The notes beneath the pieces are model-generated. The model made no database searches and was not told the DNA's origin. It worked only from the letters and a program-made list of their open reading frames with translations. A stretch of 64,000 nucleotides of DNA from a virus, in IMG/VR virus record IMGVR_UViG_3300046787_000206, positions 30,963-94,962 of that record. The stretch is one strand, 5' to 3'. Numbering within the stretch: the first letter of the stretch is position 1; every line of letters starts with the position of its first letter. Both the position numbers and the translations under genes were made by a program. Positions 50,593-56,581 of this stretch are shown piece after piece.

Positions 50593-51117
50593 TTAGTTTT
50601 TATACCCTGCTACTAGACGGCGTAGGCTACCAGAGAAAGAGTCTTTGGTTACTCCAGCCATGTCAGCTAACTCAGCCAAACTAAGGGTGGGGTTGTCTAA
50701 ACGTAGCTGTGCTGCTTTGAGAGTTGCTTCAGGCACATTACCATTAGCTAACTTAAGTGCGGCTTCAATCTTGCCCCTGGCCGCTTCACCAGACTTTGCA
50801 GCACGTAGGCTGTTAGACCTTGCTAACGCAATCTCCTTGTTACCTGTCTTAGGTAGTTCGTCCTCATGAATACGGCGCTTTGTACGCACACGACGAACGA
50901 CGCCCGTACGCTCTGATGTAGTGAGGCCTCCCCAAATACCCTCGTACTGATTGTCTATTGCTACCTGCAGGCAGTCAAACTTGATGCTGCAAGTAGCGCA
51001 TACCTTCTTGGCACGCTCTACTGTTCCGTAATAATCAGTAAACGGCTCAGGGAAAAACAACTCTGGGTCAGCGTTCTTACACGCAGCCTGAGTCATGTCT
51101 AACTCTTCTATGTTCAT
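50593..51117 (-). CDS. WhiB domain fused to WhiA-like C-terminal HTH
   Basis: 174 residues. WhiB: C13, C40, C43, C49 (C-x26-C-x2-C-x5-C), 'ELFFPEP' and 'GIWGGLTTSER' (60-70), all canonical. Residues ~105-172 'LRAAKSGEAARGKIEAALKL' ... 'VPEATLKAAQLRLDNPTLSL' 'AELADMAGVTKDSFSGSLRR' closely follow the WhiA C-terminal HTH (vP..L.eAA.LRL.nPe.SLaELg.l....tKsav.hRLRRL). In Streptomyces WhiA and WhiB act as partners on shared promoters (established). Here they are joined in one polypeptide. Last gene of the leftward region. Confidence 0.85.
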   Translation of the reverse strand: MNIEELDMTQAACKNADPELFFPEPFTDYYGTVERAKKVCATCSIKFDCLQVAIDNQYEGIWGGLTTSERTGVVRRVRTKRRIHEDELPKTGNKEIALARSNSLRAAKSGEAARGKIEAALKLANGNVPEATLKAAQLRLDNPTLSLAELADMAGVTKDSFSGSLRRLVAGYKN

Positions 51118-51338
51118 CGGCGCTTTGCCTTTCTTGATAGTTCAATGAATCCGTTATTTCTTAAATCTCGTTTTATGTTTTTCAAGGCACGGATGTCCGA
51201 AGGGGTTTGCGCAGAGAAAAAGAACCTTCCTAATGGAGATTGCCATTTAAAATGGCCTCCATTAGTTAGTTCTACCTGCCAACCTTGCTCTCTTGCTTGT
51301 CTTACTAGCAAGGATAGTTCTTTGTTACTTATCTTCAT
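51114..51338 (-). CDS. HicA-like small protein
   Basis: 74 residues from the ATG at 51338. 'LLVRQAREQGWQVELTNGGH' 'FKWQSPLGRFFFSAQTPSDI' 'RALKNIKRDLRNNGF' has the HicA double-stranded-RNA-binding-like layout: helix, strand, G-G-H, strand, T-P-S-D, helix. HicA toxins are mRNA interferases and need the central His (here H29). No HicB partner follows. May be a regulator or a toxin of the phage. Confidence 0.65.
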   Translation of the reverse strand: MKISNKELSLLVRQAREQGWQVELTNGGHFKWQSPLGRFFFSAQTPSDIRALKNIKRDLRNNGFIELSRKAKRR

Positions 51339-51492
51339 AATGCTGTTCTTTCCATGCCTCATACATGTTGTCGCAGGCACATGGGTAGTAGTTGCATACG
51401 CTACACAACTCTTCGTGCTCCGTGCACTCCTGTTCACAATCCTCGCACTCGTCACAGGCCAGGTTGTTATCCATCCAGTCATTCCATCCCAT
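51325..51492 (-). CDS. 55-residue Cys-rich protein (8 Cys)
   Basis: ATG at 51492; TAA at 51325-51327. 'MGWNDWMDNNLACDECEDCE' 'QECTEHEELCSVCNYYPCAC' 'DNMYEAWKEQHYEDK'. Eight Cys in a metal-binding pattern, very acidic. Overlaps the HicA-like start by 14 bp, so translation is probably coupled. No family recognised. Confidence 0.6.
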   Translation of the reverse strand: MGWNDWMDNNLACDECEDCEQECTEHEELCSVCNYYPCACDNMYEAWKEQHYEDK

Positions 51493-51497
51493 GATTA

Positions 51498-51671
51498 CTA
51501 GATGCCCTTTACTGCTTCAATTGCTTCTGAAATGGTAAGCACGTTAGCCATAGAGTACTCGGTGTCAGTAGCGTCGTTAGACTTCATTGACTTGAACATG
51601 GCAACTACTTCTTCTTGCATTACTTTCTTACCCATACGGATACCCTGGGCTAGAGTTTCTGATTCAGTCAT
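51498..51671 (-). CDS. 57-residue helical protein
   Basis: 'MTESETLAQGIRMGKKVMQE' 'EVVAMFKSMKSNDATDTEYS' 'MANVLTISEAIEAVKGI'. Overlaps the upstream gene's stop by 8 bp. No family recognised. Confidence 0.6.
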   Translation of the reverse strand: MTESETLAQGIRMGKKVMQEEVVAMFKSMKSNDATDTEYSMANVLTISEAIEAVKGI

Positions 51672-51846
51672 TTGTTTTTTCCTTTACTTGTCCATAGGTG
51701 AACACTTGTTTATGTAACTCGTTATATATTTTGGCTAGTTCCTTGCAGGCCTTCCATTCACCTGCGTGTGTGTATGCTGACTCTGCCTGCTTGAGTGCAG
51801 GGAACAGCAACTCTACCTGTTGCTTAGTTAGTTCTAGTTCAATCAC
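51664..51846 (-). CDS. Small helical protein
   Basis: 60 residues. 'MIELELTKQQVELLFPALKQ' 'AESAYTHAGEWKACKELAKI'. Overlaps neighbours by 4-8 bp. No family recognised. Confidence 0.6.
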   Translation of the reverse strand: MIELELTKQQVELLFPALKQAESAYTHAGEWKACKELAKIYNELHKQVFTYGQVKEKTND

Positions 51847-52217
51847 AACTTATCTCCTTCTAGCCATACCTTGAATGATGCTTTATCAATCTCCCGAAGG
51901 TCATACGCCATCTTCTTAGCGGCATCCTGAAGGTGGCTTGCAGCTGCTTGCCAGCCTTTCTTGTAAGCCTTGGTTTCTTTGGCACCTGCTTCAGGATTTG
52001 CGGTCAACTCTGCAACTTGTGCTTCTAGTTGAGTAATGCGAGCATTCCGTTTAGCCAGGGTTGCTTGCAGTCCTTCAATGTGAATGTGCAGGTTTTCTAA
52101 CTTCATGTCTTGCTTACTAGGTGGTCCATCACGCCATTCATCGAAACTAATGCCGCATAGACCACAACGGTTGGCTTCTTTGTCTTCTTGTGTTACATAC
52201 ATGTGGTCGCAGTTCAT
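51843..52217 (-). CDS. Zinc-ribbon plus coiled-coil protein
   Basis: 124 residues. 'NCDHMYVTQEDKEANRCGLC' 'GISFDEW' has a C-x2-H...C-x2-C zinc site (~3-21); ~45-80 is a coiled coil with 'ARITQLEAQVAELTANPEAG', then a helix 'KAYKKGWQAAASHLQDAAKK'. No family recognised. Confidence 0.65.
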   Translation of the reverse strand: MNCDHMYVTQEDKEANRCGLCGISFDEWRDGPPSKQDMKLENLHIHIEGLQATLAKRNARITQLEAQVAELTANPEAGAKETKAYKKGWQAAASHLQDAAKKMAYDLREIDKASFKVWLEGDKL

Positions 52218-52390
52218 TTGTTCTTCTCTTCTCTTATATATCGTTCAATAACTTCTTGGGTAGCCGCATAGCGGTAGTCATCTTTATCCCAACGGTTTAC
52301 ATACTCACCATCAGGTGTAATGCCAATACTCCAACCGTCGTACACTCCACGGACTTCTATGAGGTATACATAGTCTTCTATTAGGCTCAT
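52214..52390 (-). CDS. 58-residue unknown protein
   Basis: ATG at 52390. 'MSLIEDYVYLIEVRGVYDGW' 'SIGITPDGEYVNRWDKDDYR' 'YAATQEVIERYIREEKNK'. Stop overlaps the next ATG (ATGA). No family recognised. Confidence 0.6.
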   Translation of the reverse strand: MSLIEDYVYLIEVRGVYDGWSIGITPDGEYVNRWDKDDYRYAATQEVIERYIREEKNK

Positions 52391-52621
52391 TTACTTCTCT
52401 CCTTTGATAAGAGCGATAAGCCCTTGAGTGTAGCCCCCATCGCTCAGCCCATATTTGCTGATGATGTCCTGTAGCAGTTTAATAATTCGCTGTTCTGCTA
52501 AAGACTCTCCATAACAGACAGGGCATACATCTTCATCTACATTAGTGAAGTCCCAGCCATGCTCATCACACACATACCAAGTAGAGTGCTTACCTACTAC
52601 CTCACGCATACGTTCAGCCAC
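52391..52621 (-). CDS. Small zinc-binding protein
   Basis: 76 residues; GTG start overlapping the previous gene. 'CDEHGWDFTNVDEDVCPVCY' gives C-x2-H ... C-x2-C; the C-terminus is helical 'IIKLLQDIISKYGLSDGGYT'. Unknown function. Confidence 0.65.
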   Translation of the reverse strand: MAERMREVVGKHSTWYVCDEHGWDFTNVDEDVCPVCYGESLAEQRIIKLLQDIISKYGLSDGGYTQGLIALIKGEK

Positions 52622-52775
52622 GTTTATCTCCTATCATCCATAAGATAATACTTACACTAACTAGTACTACTGACAATGGCCAGGCATTACCGTCTATAGC
52701 CATTCCCCACACACCTACGAAGCCTACGCCTACGGCTAAGCCACGCCACACGGCTTGTTTGTGTTGGCTCATCAT
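52614..52775 (-). CDS. 53-residue membrane protein
   Basis: 'MMSQHKQAVWRGLAVGVGFV' 'GVWGMAIDGNAWPLSVVLVS' 'VSIILWMIGDKRG': two hydrophobic helices, basic ends. The 5' end of the gene carries the CAACACAAACAA element, which is read as part of 'SQHKQ'. Overlaps neighbours on both sides. Confidence 0.6.
   Translation of the reverse strand: MMSQHKQAVWRGLAVGVGFVGVWGMAIDGNAWPLSVVLVSVSIILWMIGDKRG
52755..52766 (-). repeat. CAACACAAACAA element
   Basis: Inside the first codons of the 53-residue membrane protein gene. Confidence 0.5.
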
Positions 52776-52948
52776 GCCTCGTTCACATAGTAGTTACCAG
52801 TCAAGCCCTCGGACTCTGTGTCGTATTCGATATAGGCAAGTTCTCCCATTACAACCTTGTGTGCGGTGTCATAAGCGTCGTCTACGTTGTCTGCTTCTAC
52901 TTCTACTCTATGAGATATCAACTCATAGATGATTACTTCGTACTCCAT
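52772..52948 (-). CDS. 58-residue ferredoxin-like small protein
   Basis: ATG at 52948. 'MEYEVIIYELISHRVEVEAD' 'NVDDAYDTAHKVVMGELAYI'. Beta-turn-beta-helix with 'VEVEADNVDDAYDTA', a pattern shared with three other proteins of this region (see findings). Overlaps both neighbours. Confidence 0.6.
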   Translation of the reverse strand: MEYEVIIYELISHRVEVEADNVDDAYDTAHKVVMGELAYIEYDTESEGLTGNYYVNEA

Positions 52949-53163
52949 CACTCTGTTTCTACTTCATACTCTCCGTATACCTTGTGGTATGGGAAGTCAT
53001 CTTCTTGTTCTTCAATCCACACACGACTGATTTCTCCGCCATCCATGTCTTTAGTCCAGTCGTCAATCCATGCTTGTGCATCCGCTTCGTTATCGAATAT
53101 GGGTGCGTAACGTACATCTCCAGGACCATCACAATCTATGGCCCAAATTACAAACTTACTCAT
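52948..53163 (-). CDS. Small acidic protein
   Basis: 71 residues. 'MSKFVIWAIDCDGPGDVRYA' 'PIFDNEADAQAWIDDWTKDM'. Begins with a beta strand, then 'F.nEADAqAwIddw', again a beta-alpha arrangement. No family recognised. Confidence 0.6.
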   Translation of the reverse strand: MSKFVIWAIDCDGPGDVRYAPIFDNEADAQAWIDDWTKDMDGGEISRVWIEEQEDDFPYHKVYGEYEVETE

Positions 53164-53429
53164 TAGTTGTTCTCCTTTACTAGTTCGTATACCATCTCTT
53201 CAAAGTTAGTGGCTTCACCGTTGTTGTCAAAGAAGTAGCACCCATCTTCCAGTGCCTTATACATCCACCCTGCGTCTACGTCGCAAGGAAACTCTTCGAA
53301 GATAGGCTCTAGCGCTTCTTCTTCTATGCGAGTCAAGTACTTGCGGTTCTTCATTACCTTGTTAGACCAGAACTCTGCGCTAATACGTGCAGTGCTTTCT
53401 TCTACATCAAAGGTTATGTACTTATCCAT
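53163..53429 (-). CDS. Small acidic protein
   Basis: 88 residues. 'MDKYITFDVEESTARISAEF' 'WSNKVMKNRKYLTRIEEEAL' with an acidic C-terminus. TAATG-type overlaps. Not recognised. Confidence 0.6.
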   Translation of the reverse strand: MDKYITFDVEESTARISAEFWSNKVMKNRKYLTRIEEEALEPIFEEFPCDVDAGWMYKALEDGCYFFDNNGEATNFEEMVYELVKENN

Positions 53430-53596
53430 TACTCATCCTCCATTACATCGAAGTCCCACTTGTTATCTACAATGTGGGGTTCAAAGTCATCAGCAATCCA
53501 TTCGCTAATGAACTCTAGCGCCCCCTGTTCATCTTCTGCTTCTACTTCAATCTCATAAGTAGTTGTTCTATATGCTTCTATTAGGTACTTAGCCAT
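53429..53596 (-). CDS. 55-residue ferredoxin-like small protein
   Basis: ATG at 53596. 'MAKYLIEAYRTTTYEIEVEA' 'EDEQGALEFISEWIADDFEP'. Same beta-turn-beta-helix layout ('YEIEVEAEDEQGALEFI') as the gene at 52772-52948; paralogue. Overlaps both neighbours. Confidence 0.6.
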   Translation of the reverse strand: MAKYLIEAYRTTTYEIEVEAEDEQGALEFISEWIADDFEPHIVDNKWDFDVMEDE

Positions 53597-53829
53597 TAGT
53601 TGTGCTCCTCTAGGTATGTATAGATTTCTTTAAGTAGTTCTGATGTGGTTAGGTCAAGTGCATTGGCCATACACTCTAGTAGTTCGCTTGATGCTCCCTT
53701 CTTACCTGTCTCTACTTCGGACCAATGTCCAATAGAGATGTACCTACGCCCTGCGGCTTCTCGCAAGGTAAGCCCTTGTTCTGTGCGAATTTTGCGCACT
53801 GTTGCTCCTATAGCGGTTTGTAGTTTCAT
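53596..53829 (-). CDS. ClgR-like XRE-family regulator
   Basis: 77 residues. 'IGATVRKIRTEQGLTLREAA' 'GRRYISIGHWSEVETGKKGA' 'SSELLECMANALDLTTSELL' is the HTH of actinobacterial ClgR (LR.iR..qG.TLReva..a.vs.GylSEvERGqKeaSSELL..ia.aL...lselL). ClgR activates clp protease and stress genes in actinobacteria (established). Here it is a short single-domain form. Confidence 0.8.
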   Translation of the reverse strand: MKLQTAIGATVRKIRTEQGLTLREAAGRRYISIGHWSEVETGKKGASSELLECMANALDLTTSELLKEIYTYLEEHN

Positions 53830-53831
53830 AA

Positions 53832-54098
53832 TTAGTCCTTGTCTACTAGGTGCTGACCTTCTAGTTGAGTACTAGACAACTTACAGATTTGACACTTACC
53901 TGTAAAGATGCGGTGTACGTTCAGGTTAAAGTGCTGGGCTAAGTCCATGCGCTCGCTGGATAGGCACTCATCAATCAACTTGAACATGCTATCTGTCCAG
54001 TGAGTTGTAGGGATAATGATGTGCGAAGTGCCTGCTTCTAGCGTTAGGTTATCTCGCTTACCCCAGTTACCGTTAGATTGAAAATAATACTGCGACAT
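53832..54098 (-). CDS. Unknown protein with one CxxC
   Basis: 88 residues. 'MSQYYFQSNGNWGKRDNLTL' 'EAGTSHIIIPTTHWTDSMFK' and 'CQICKLSS'. Not recognised. Confidence 0.55.
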   Translation of the reverse strand: MSQYYFQSNGNWGKRDNLTLEAGTSHIIIPTTHWTDSMFKLIDECLSSERMDLAQHFNLNVHRIFTGKCQICKLSSTQLEGQHLVDKD

Positions 54099-54268
54099 TA
54101 CTGCTCCTTTACAATGTGAATGAACTTGAAGTTATCTTCAGTTACTAGTGGTGTGCCACCTAAGGTGGCTTGTTTTATTAGTTCAACTGCTGTTCGTTCA
54201 TCAGTTGCTGTGATTTTAAGTTCGCTGTATGAACTAACTCCGTCAACATGGAAGACGTAGACTGCCAT
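54098..54268 (-). CDS. 56-residue ferredoxin-like small protein
   Basis: ATG at 54268 with AGGAGGAG upstream, a strong ribosome site. 'MAVYVFHVDGVSSYSELKIT' 'ATDERTAVELIKQATLGGTP'. Same beta-beta-alpha layout as 52772-52948 and 53429-53596. Overlaps the 117-residue gene by 91 bp in a different frame. Confidence 0.6.
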   Translation of the reverse strand: MAVYVFHVDGVSSYSELKITATDERTAVELIKQATLGGTPLVTEDNFKFIHIVKEQ

Positions 54269-54531
54269 GACTCCTCCTCTACCTTTGTATTTTTAGGTGG
54301 TACTTGTTTAGTAGCGACAGGTTTTGCTTTAGGTTTTGTCGCTGATTTTTTCTTCAACGCTGGCTTAGTTAATACCTTGTTGTGCTTAGCGTTGTACTCC
54401 TTAGTGAATAGAGTCATGTCTACGTGGCATAGACAATGGCAAGTGATTGGTTTGCCATACTCAAACTCTTTTGTACAGTTAGTGTGTTGCTCTATGTCCA
54501 TGTCTGGTAAACACCAGCCGAATAAAGCCAT
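54178..54531 (-). CDS. Basic protein with Cys/His cluster
   Basis: 117 residues; GGAGG ribosome site. 'DIEQHTNCTKEFEYGKPITC' 'HCLCHVDM' forms a C...C-x-C-x-C-H cluster (~18-36); then a Lys/Pro-rich middle ('KKKSATKPKAKPVATKQVPP'). The last ~30 residues lie over the 5' part of the next gene in another frame. Preceded by the repeated leader element. Confidence 0.6.
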   Translation of the reverse strand: MALFGWCLPDMDIEQHTNCTKEFEYGKPITCHCLCHVDMTLFTKEYNAKHNKVLTKPALKKKSATKPKAKPVATKQVPPKNTKVEEESWQSTSSMLTELVHTANLKSQQLMNEQQLN

Positions 54532-54539
54532 GATTGCCT

Positions 54540-54560
54540 CCTATAGGTTTGTTTGTGTTG
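54540..54560 (-). promoter_or_regulatory. CAACACAAACAAA + CCTATAGG leader/promoter element
   Basis: CAACACAAACAAACC (54546-54560) followed directly by TATAGGAGG and the 54531 start. The element begins just after the stop of the VWA gene. Could be a promoter whose -10 is TATAGG, or an mRNA leader element. Confidence 0.5.
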
Positions 54561-54561
54561 G

Positions 54562-56499
54562 CTAGGCAGTCGCAAGGTTGCGAGCGATACCTACCTTGAC
54601 TAGTCGCTTGGCTAGACCGAACAACTGACTAGCCTCATTGACTAGCACTGCTACCTCGCAACCGTGAGTGTCAATAGTAATCTCGCTACGACTACGCTTG
54701 TAGTTCGGACCGTAATCAGCGTAACGCTCGTTCCACCAGTCGGTGTCATCTACATAGGCTAGTGCTGTAAGCACACCGCCCTTACGCAACTGACGCACGA
54801 TGTTGTCACACTCGTCACGCTGTGACCATGCTCCATCAGTAATGGAGATGATTAACTTAACGGCTCGCCTAGACTCGGCAAGAACATACTTGGCATACTT
54901 GAGAGCCTTGAGTGGCTCGGTGCCACGACCCATGTCAGTAACACGCTTCTGGTATGTAGCACGTTCATTGGCTGAGTAAAGAACACGTGCCGCATCGTCA
55001 AAGGCAATGACTGTAGTAGAGGCGTTGATTTTATCCATAGCCCGCTTGATAGCCCACATGTTGTCGTAAGCCTTGTTGATAGTCCATGACATAGAAGGAG
55101 ATGTGTCTAATAGAATGACACACTCAATGTCTACTGCGTCTTCACGACCTAGTTCCCAACGGTCAAACGCTTCGTCTACGTCACAACCAACACCGTAGCG
55201 TAGGACATTGAGTTTGCCACTGTCTTGACGCTTGTCCCACGCTGGGTCGTACTCACCCTTAAGCAACTCTAGTTCGCCACCGAATGACTTGGAGGCGGTG
55301 ACTGCTTCGAATGGCACGTCACTGTTGTATGACTCAGCCTTAGTAGGAGTAGCGACAGCATTGCTACTAAGTTCTGCTTCGCCATTGAACTGACGTATGG
55401 TGTTGTCAATGTCGTCAGACAACCTGTCCATAGCGTTGTAGAGCGTGTCTTCTAGAAGTTCATCTAGAATCTCACGGTCTTGACGGTTGTCGTCACCACG
55501 ACCTGCTTGCTTGCTACTGGCATCACTGTCAGGGGTAGGAGTGCGGTCTGACTGACCCTCTGATTGCTCGCTGTCAGACTGCTCTGACTGCTGACGTTTC
55601 ATACGGTCAATGATGTCTTGCTGTTCGCCCTTAGACATAGGCTTGCTAGTAGAGGAGGACTTGAGTTCGCCCTCTTTGCGCTGGTCGTGACCACTAGGGT
55701 CTTGGATACGTTGCCAACCAGTTGCTCGGTCATAAGCGTCAGTAGGGTTTGCTGGCTGTAGTTGCTTGACTAGTTCGTCATAACGCTGGATAAGTGGCTG
55801 TGCTAGGTTACACTGCGCTGGGTCAGCAAGGTTGAGCATTACGTACTGGTCTACGATAGATGTCATCTCCGACACACTGGCTGGGTCTTCGTATACCTGA
55901 GCGACAGCGTTACGCAACTCTATAGGCAGGTACTTACGACCTACGATGATAGGGAACGCTACTGAATACTGCTTAGGGTTGTTGAGCAAGTGCTGAGCAA
56001 TAAGAGCGACCATCCACTCGGTAATGCTTGGATACTTAGTGGTCATCATGGTCTCGATACGCATGTCTTCTAGCGCATTGAACGAACGCCATAGGTCATT
56101 CTGACGAACCCAAGTGCCTAGGTTAGAGCCAACACGAGGAGTCATAAGAATGTGGCAAATCTCGTGGAGAGATAGACCCTTGATAGCAGTAATAACCTTA
56201 GGGTCATTCAACTTACCTAACTTGCCAGTAGCAAACCAGATGTTGTCTGCGTCAGACCAAGCAGGTGCTGGAGCATTGAAGTCAGCGTCTAGGTGAACCT
56301 TGATGTGACGGAGAGTAAGGGTGCTAGCAAACTTACTGACTACCTGTGCCATACGGAGCATACGCTCGTGGTCACGATTGAGTGTGCCTGTATTAGACAA
56401 GGTAATAGTAGTTCCTACAGGAACTTCTATAGGCTCTGGCTCTGCGAATAAATCATCACCCTCGATGTCTAGTTCTAGAGGGTCTGTAAAAGCGGTCAC
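54562..56499 (-). CDS. Zincin-VWA (CobT-like) protein
   Basis: 645 residues from the GTG at 56499 (AAGG upstream); an in-frame GTG at 56544 lies in the leader. Residues ~112-116 'HEICH' within 'LSLHEICHILMT', then 'NALEDMRIETMM' (~142-153), form an HExxH zincin with a likely third Glu ligand. A Ser/Asp/Gln-rich linker (~280-345) follows. VWA domain ~450-620 has MIDAS 'DTSPS' (465-469), 'GRGTEPLKA' (T527) and 'SITDGAW' (D555). This metallopeptidase-like + VWA arrangement is paired with MoxR/CobS ATPases (known for the family). Confidence 0.85.
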   Translation of the reverse strand: MTAFTDPLELDIEGDDLFAEPEPIEVPVGTTITLSNTGTLNRDHERMLRMAQVVSKFASTLTLRHIKVHLDADFNAPAPAWSDADNIWFATGKLGKLNDPKVITAIKGLSLHEICHILMTPRVGSNLGTWVRQNDLWRSFNALEDMRIETMMTTKYPSITEWMVALIAQHLLNNPKQYSVAFPIIVGRKYLPIELRNAVAQVYEDPASVSEMTSIVDQYVMLNLADPAQCNLAQPLIQRYDELVKQLQPANPTDAYDRATGWQRIQDPSGHDQRKEGELKSSSTSKPMSKGEQQDIIDRMKRQQSEQSDSEQSEGQSDRTPTPDSDASSKQAGRGDDNRQDREILDELLEDTLYNAMDRLSDDIDNTIRQFNGEAELSSNAVATPTKAESYNSDVPFEAVTASKSFGGELELLKGEYDPAWDKRQDSGKLNVLRYGVGCDVDEAFDRWELGREDAVDIECVILLDTSPSMSWTINKAYDNMWAIKRAMDKINASTTVIAFDDAARVLYSANERATYQKRVTDMGRGTEPLKALKYAKYVLAESRRAVKLIISITDGAWSQRDECDNIVRQLRKGGVLTALAYVDDTDWWNERYADYGPNYKRSRSEITIDTHGCEVAVLVNEASQLFGLAKRLVKVGIARNLATA

Positions 56500-56524
56500 G
56501 ATGTGCCTTTCTATAGGTGCGGAA

Positions 56525-56535
56525 TGTTTGTGTTG
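56525..56535 (-). repeat. CAACACAAACA element before the zincin-VWA gene
   Basis: Element 5' of the GTG start; CCTATAGAAAGG follows 9 nt later. Part of the shared leader/promoter set. Confidence 0.5.
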
Positions 56536-56539
56536 GAGC

Positions 56540-56573
56540 CACACCCTAGGTAACTACTGCTACCTAGGGTGTG
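56540..56573. other. Perfect hairpin between MoxR-like and VWA genes
   Basis: CACACCCTAGGTA / TACCTAGGGTGTG, 13-bp arms, 8-nt loop, no T-tract. In the leftward transcript the CAACACAAACA element follows 4 nt later. Perhaps mRNA stabiliser or attenuator. Confidence 0.65.
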
Positions 56574-56581
56574 TATAGCAA

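Noticed and set aside
51339-51482. N-terminal extension of the HicA-like ORF (48 extra residues)
   Set aside because: This stretch is the 8-Cys gene read in another frame; the ATG at 51338 gives the conserved HicA-like length.
53596-53829. Lysogeny repressor
   Set aside because: The XRE protein matches ClgR more than phage repressors, no integrase, excisionase or attachment site is visible, and a single HTH gene is not evidence of lysogeny.
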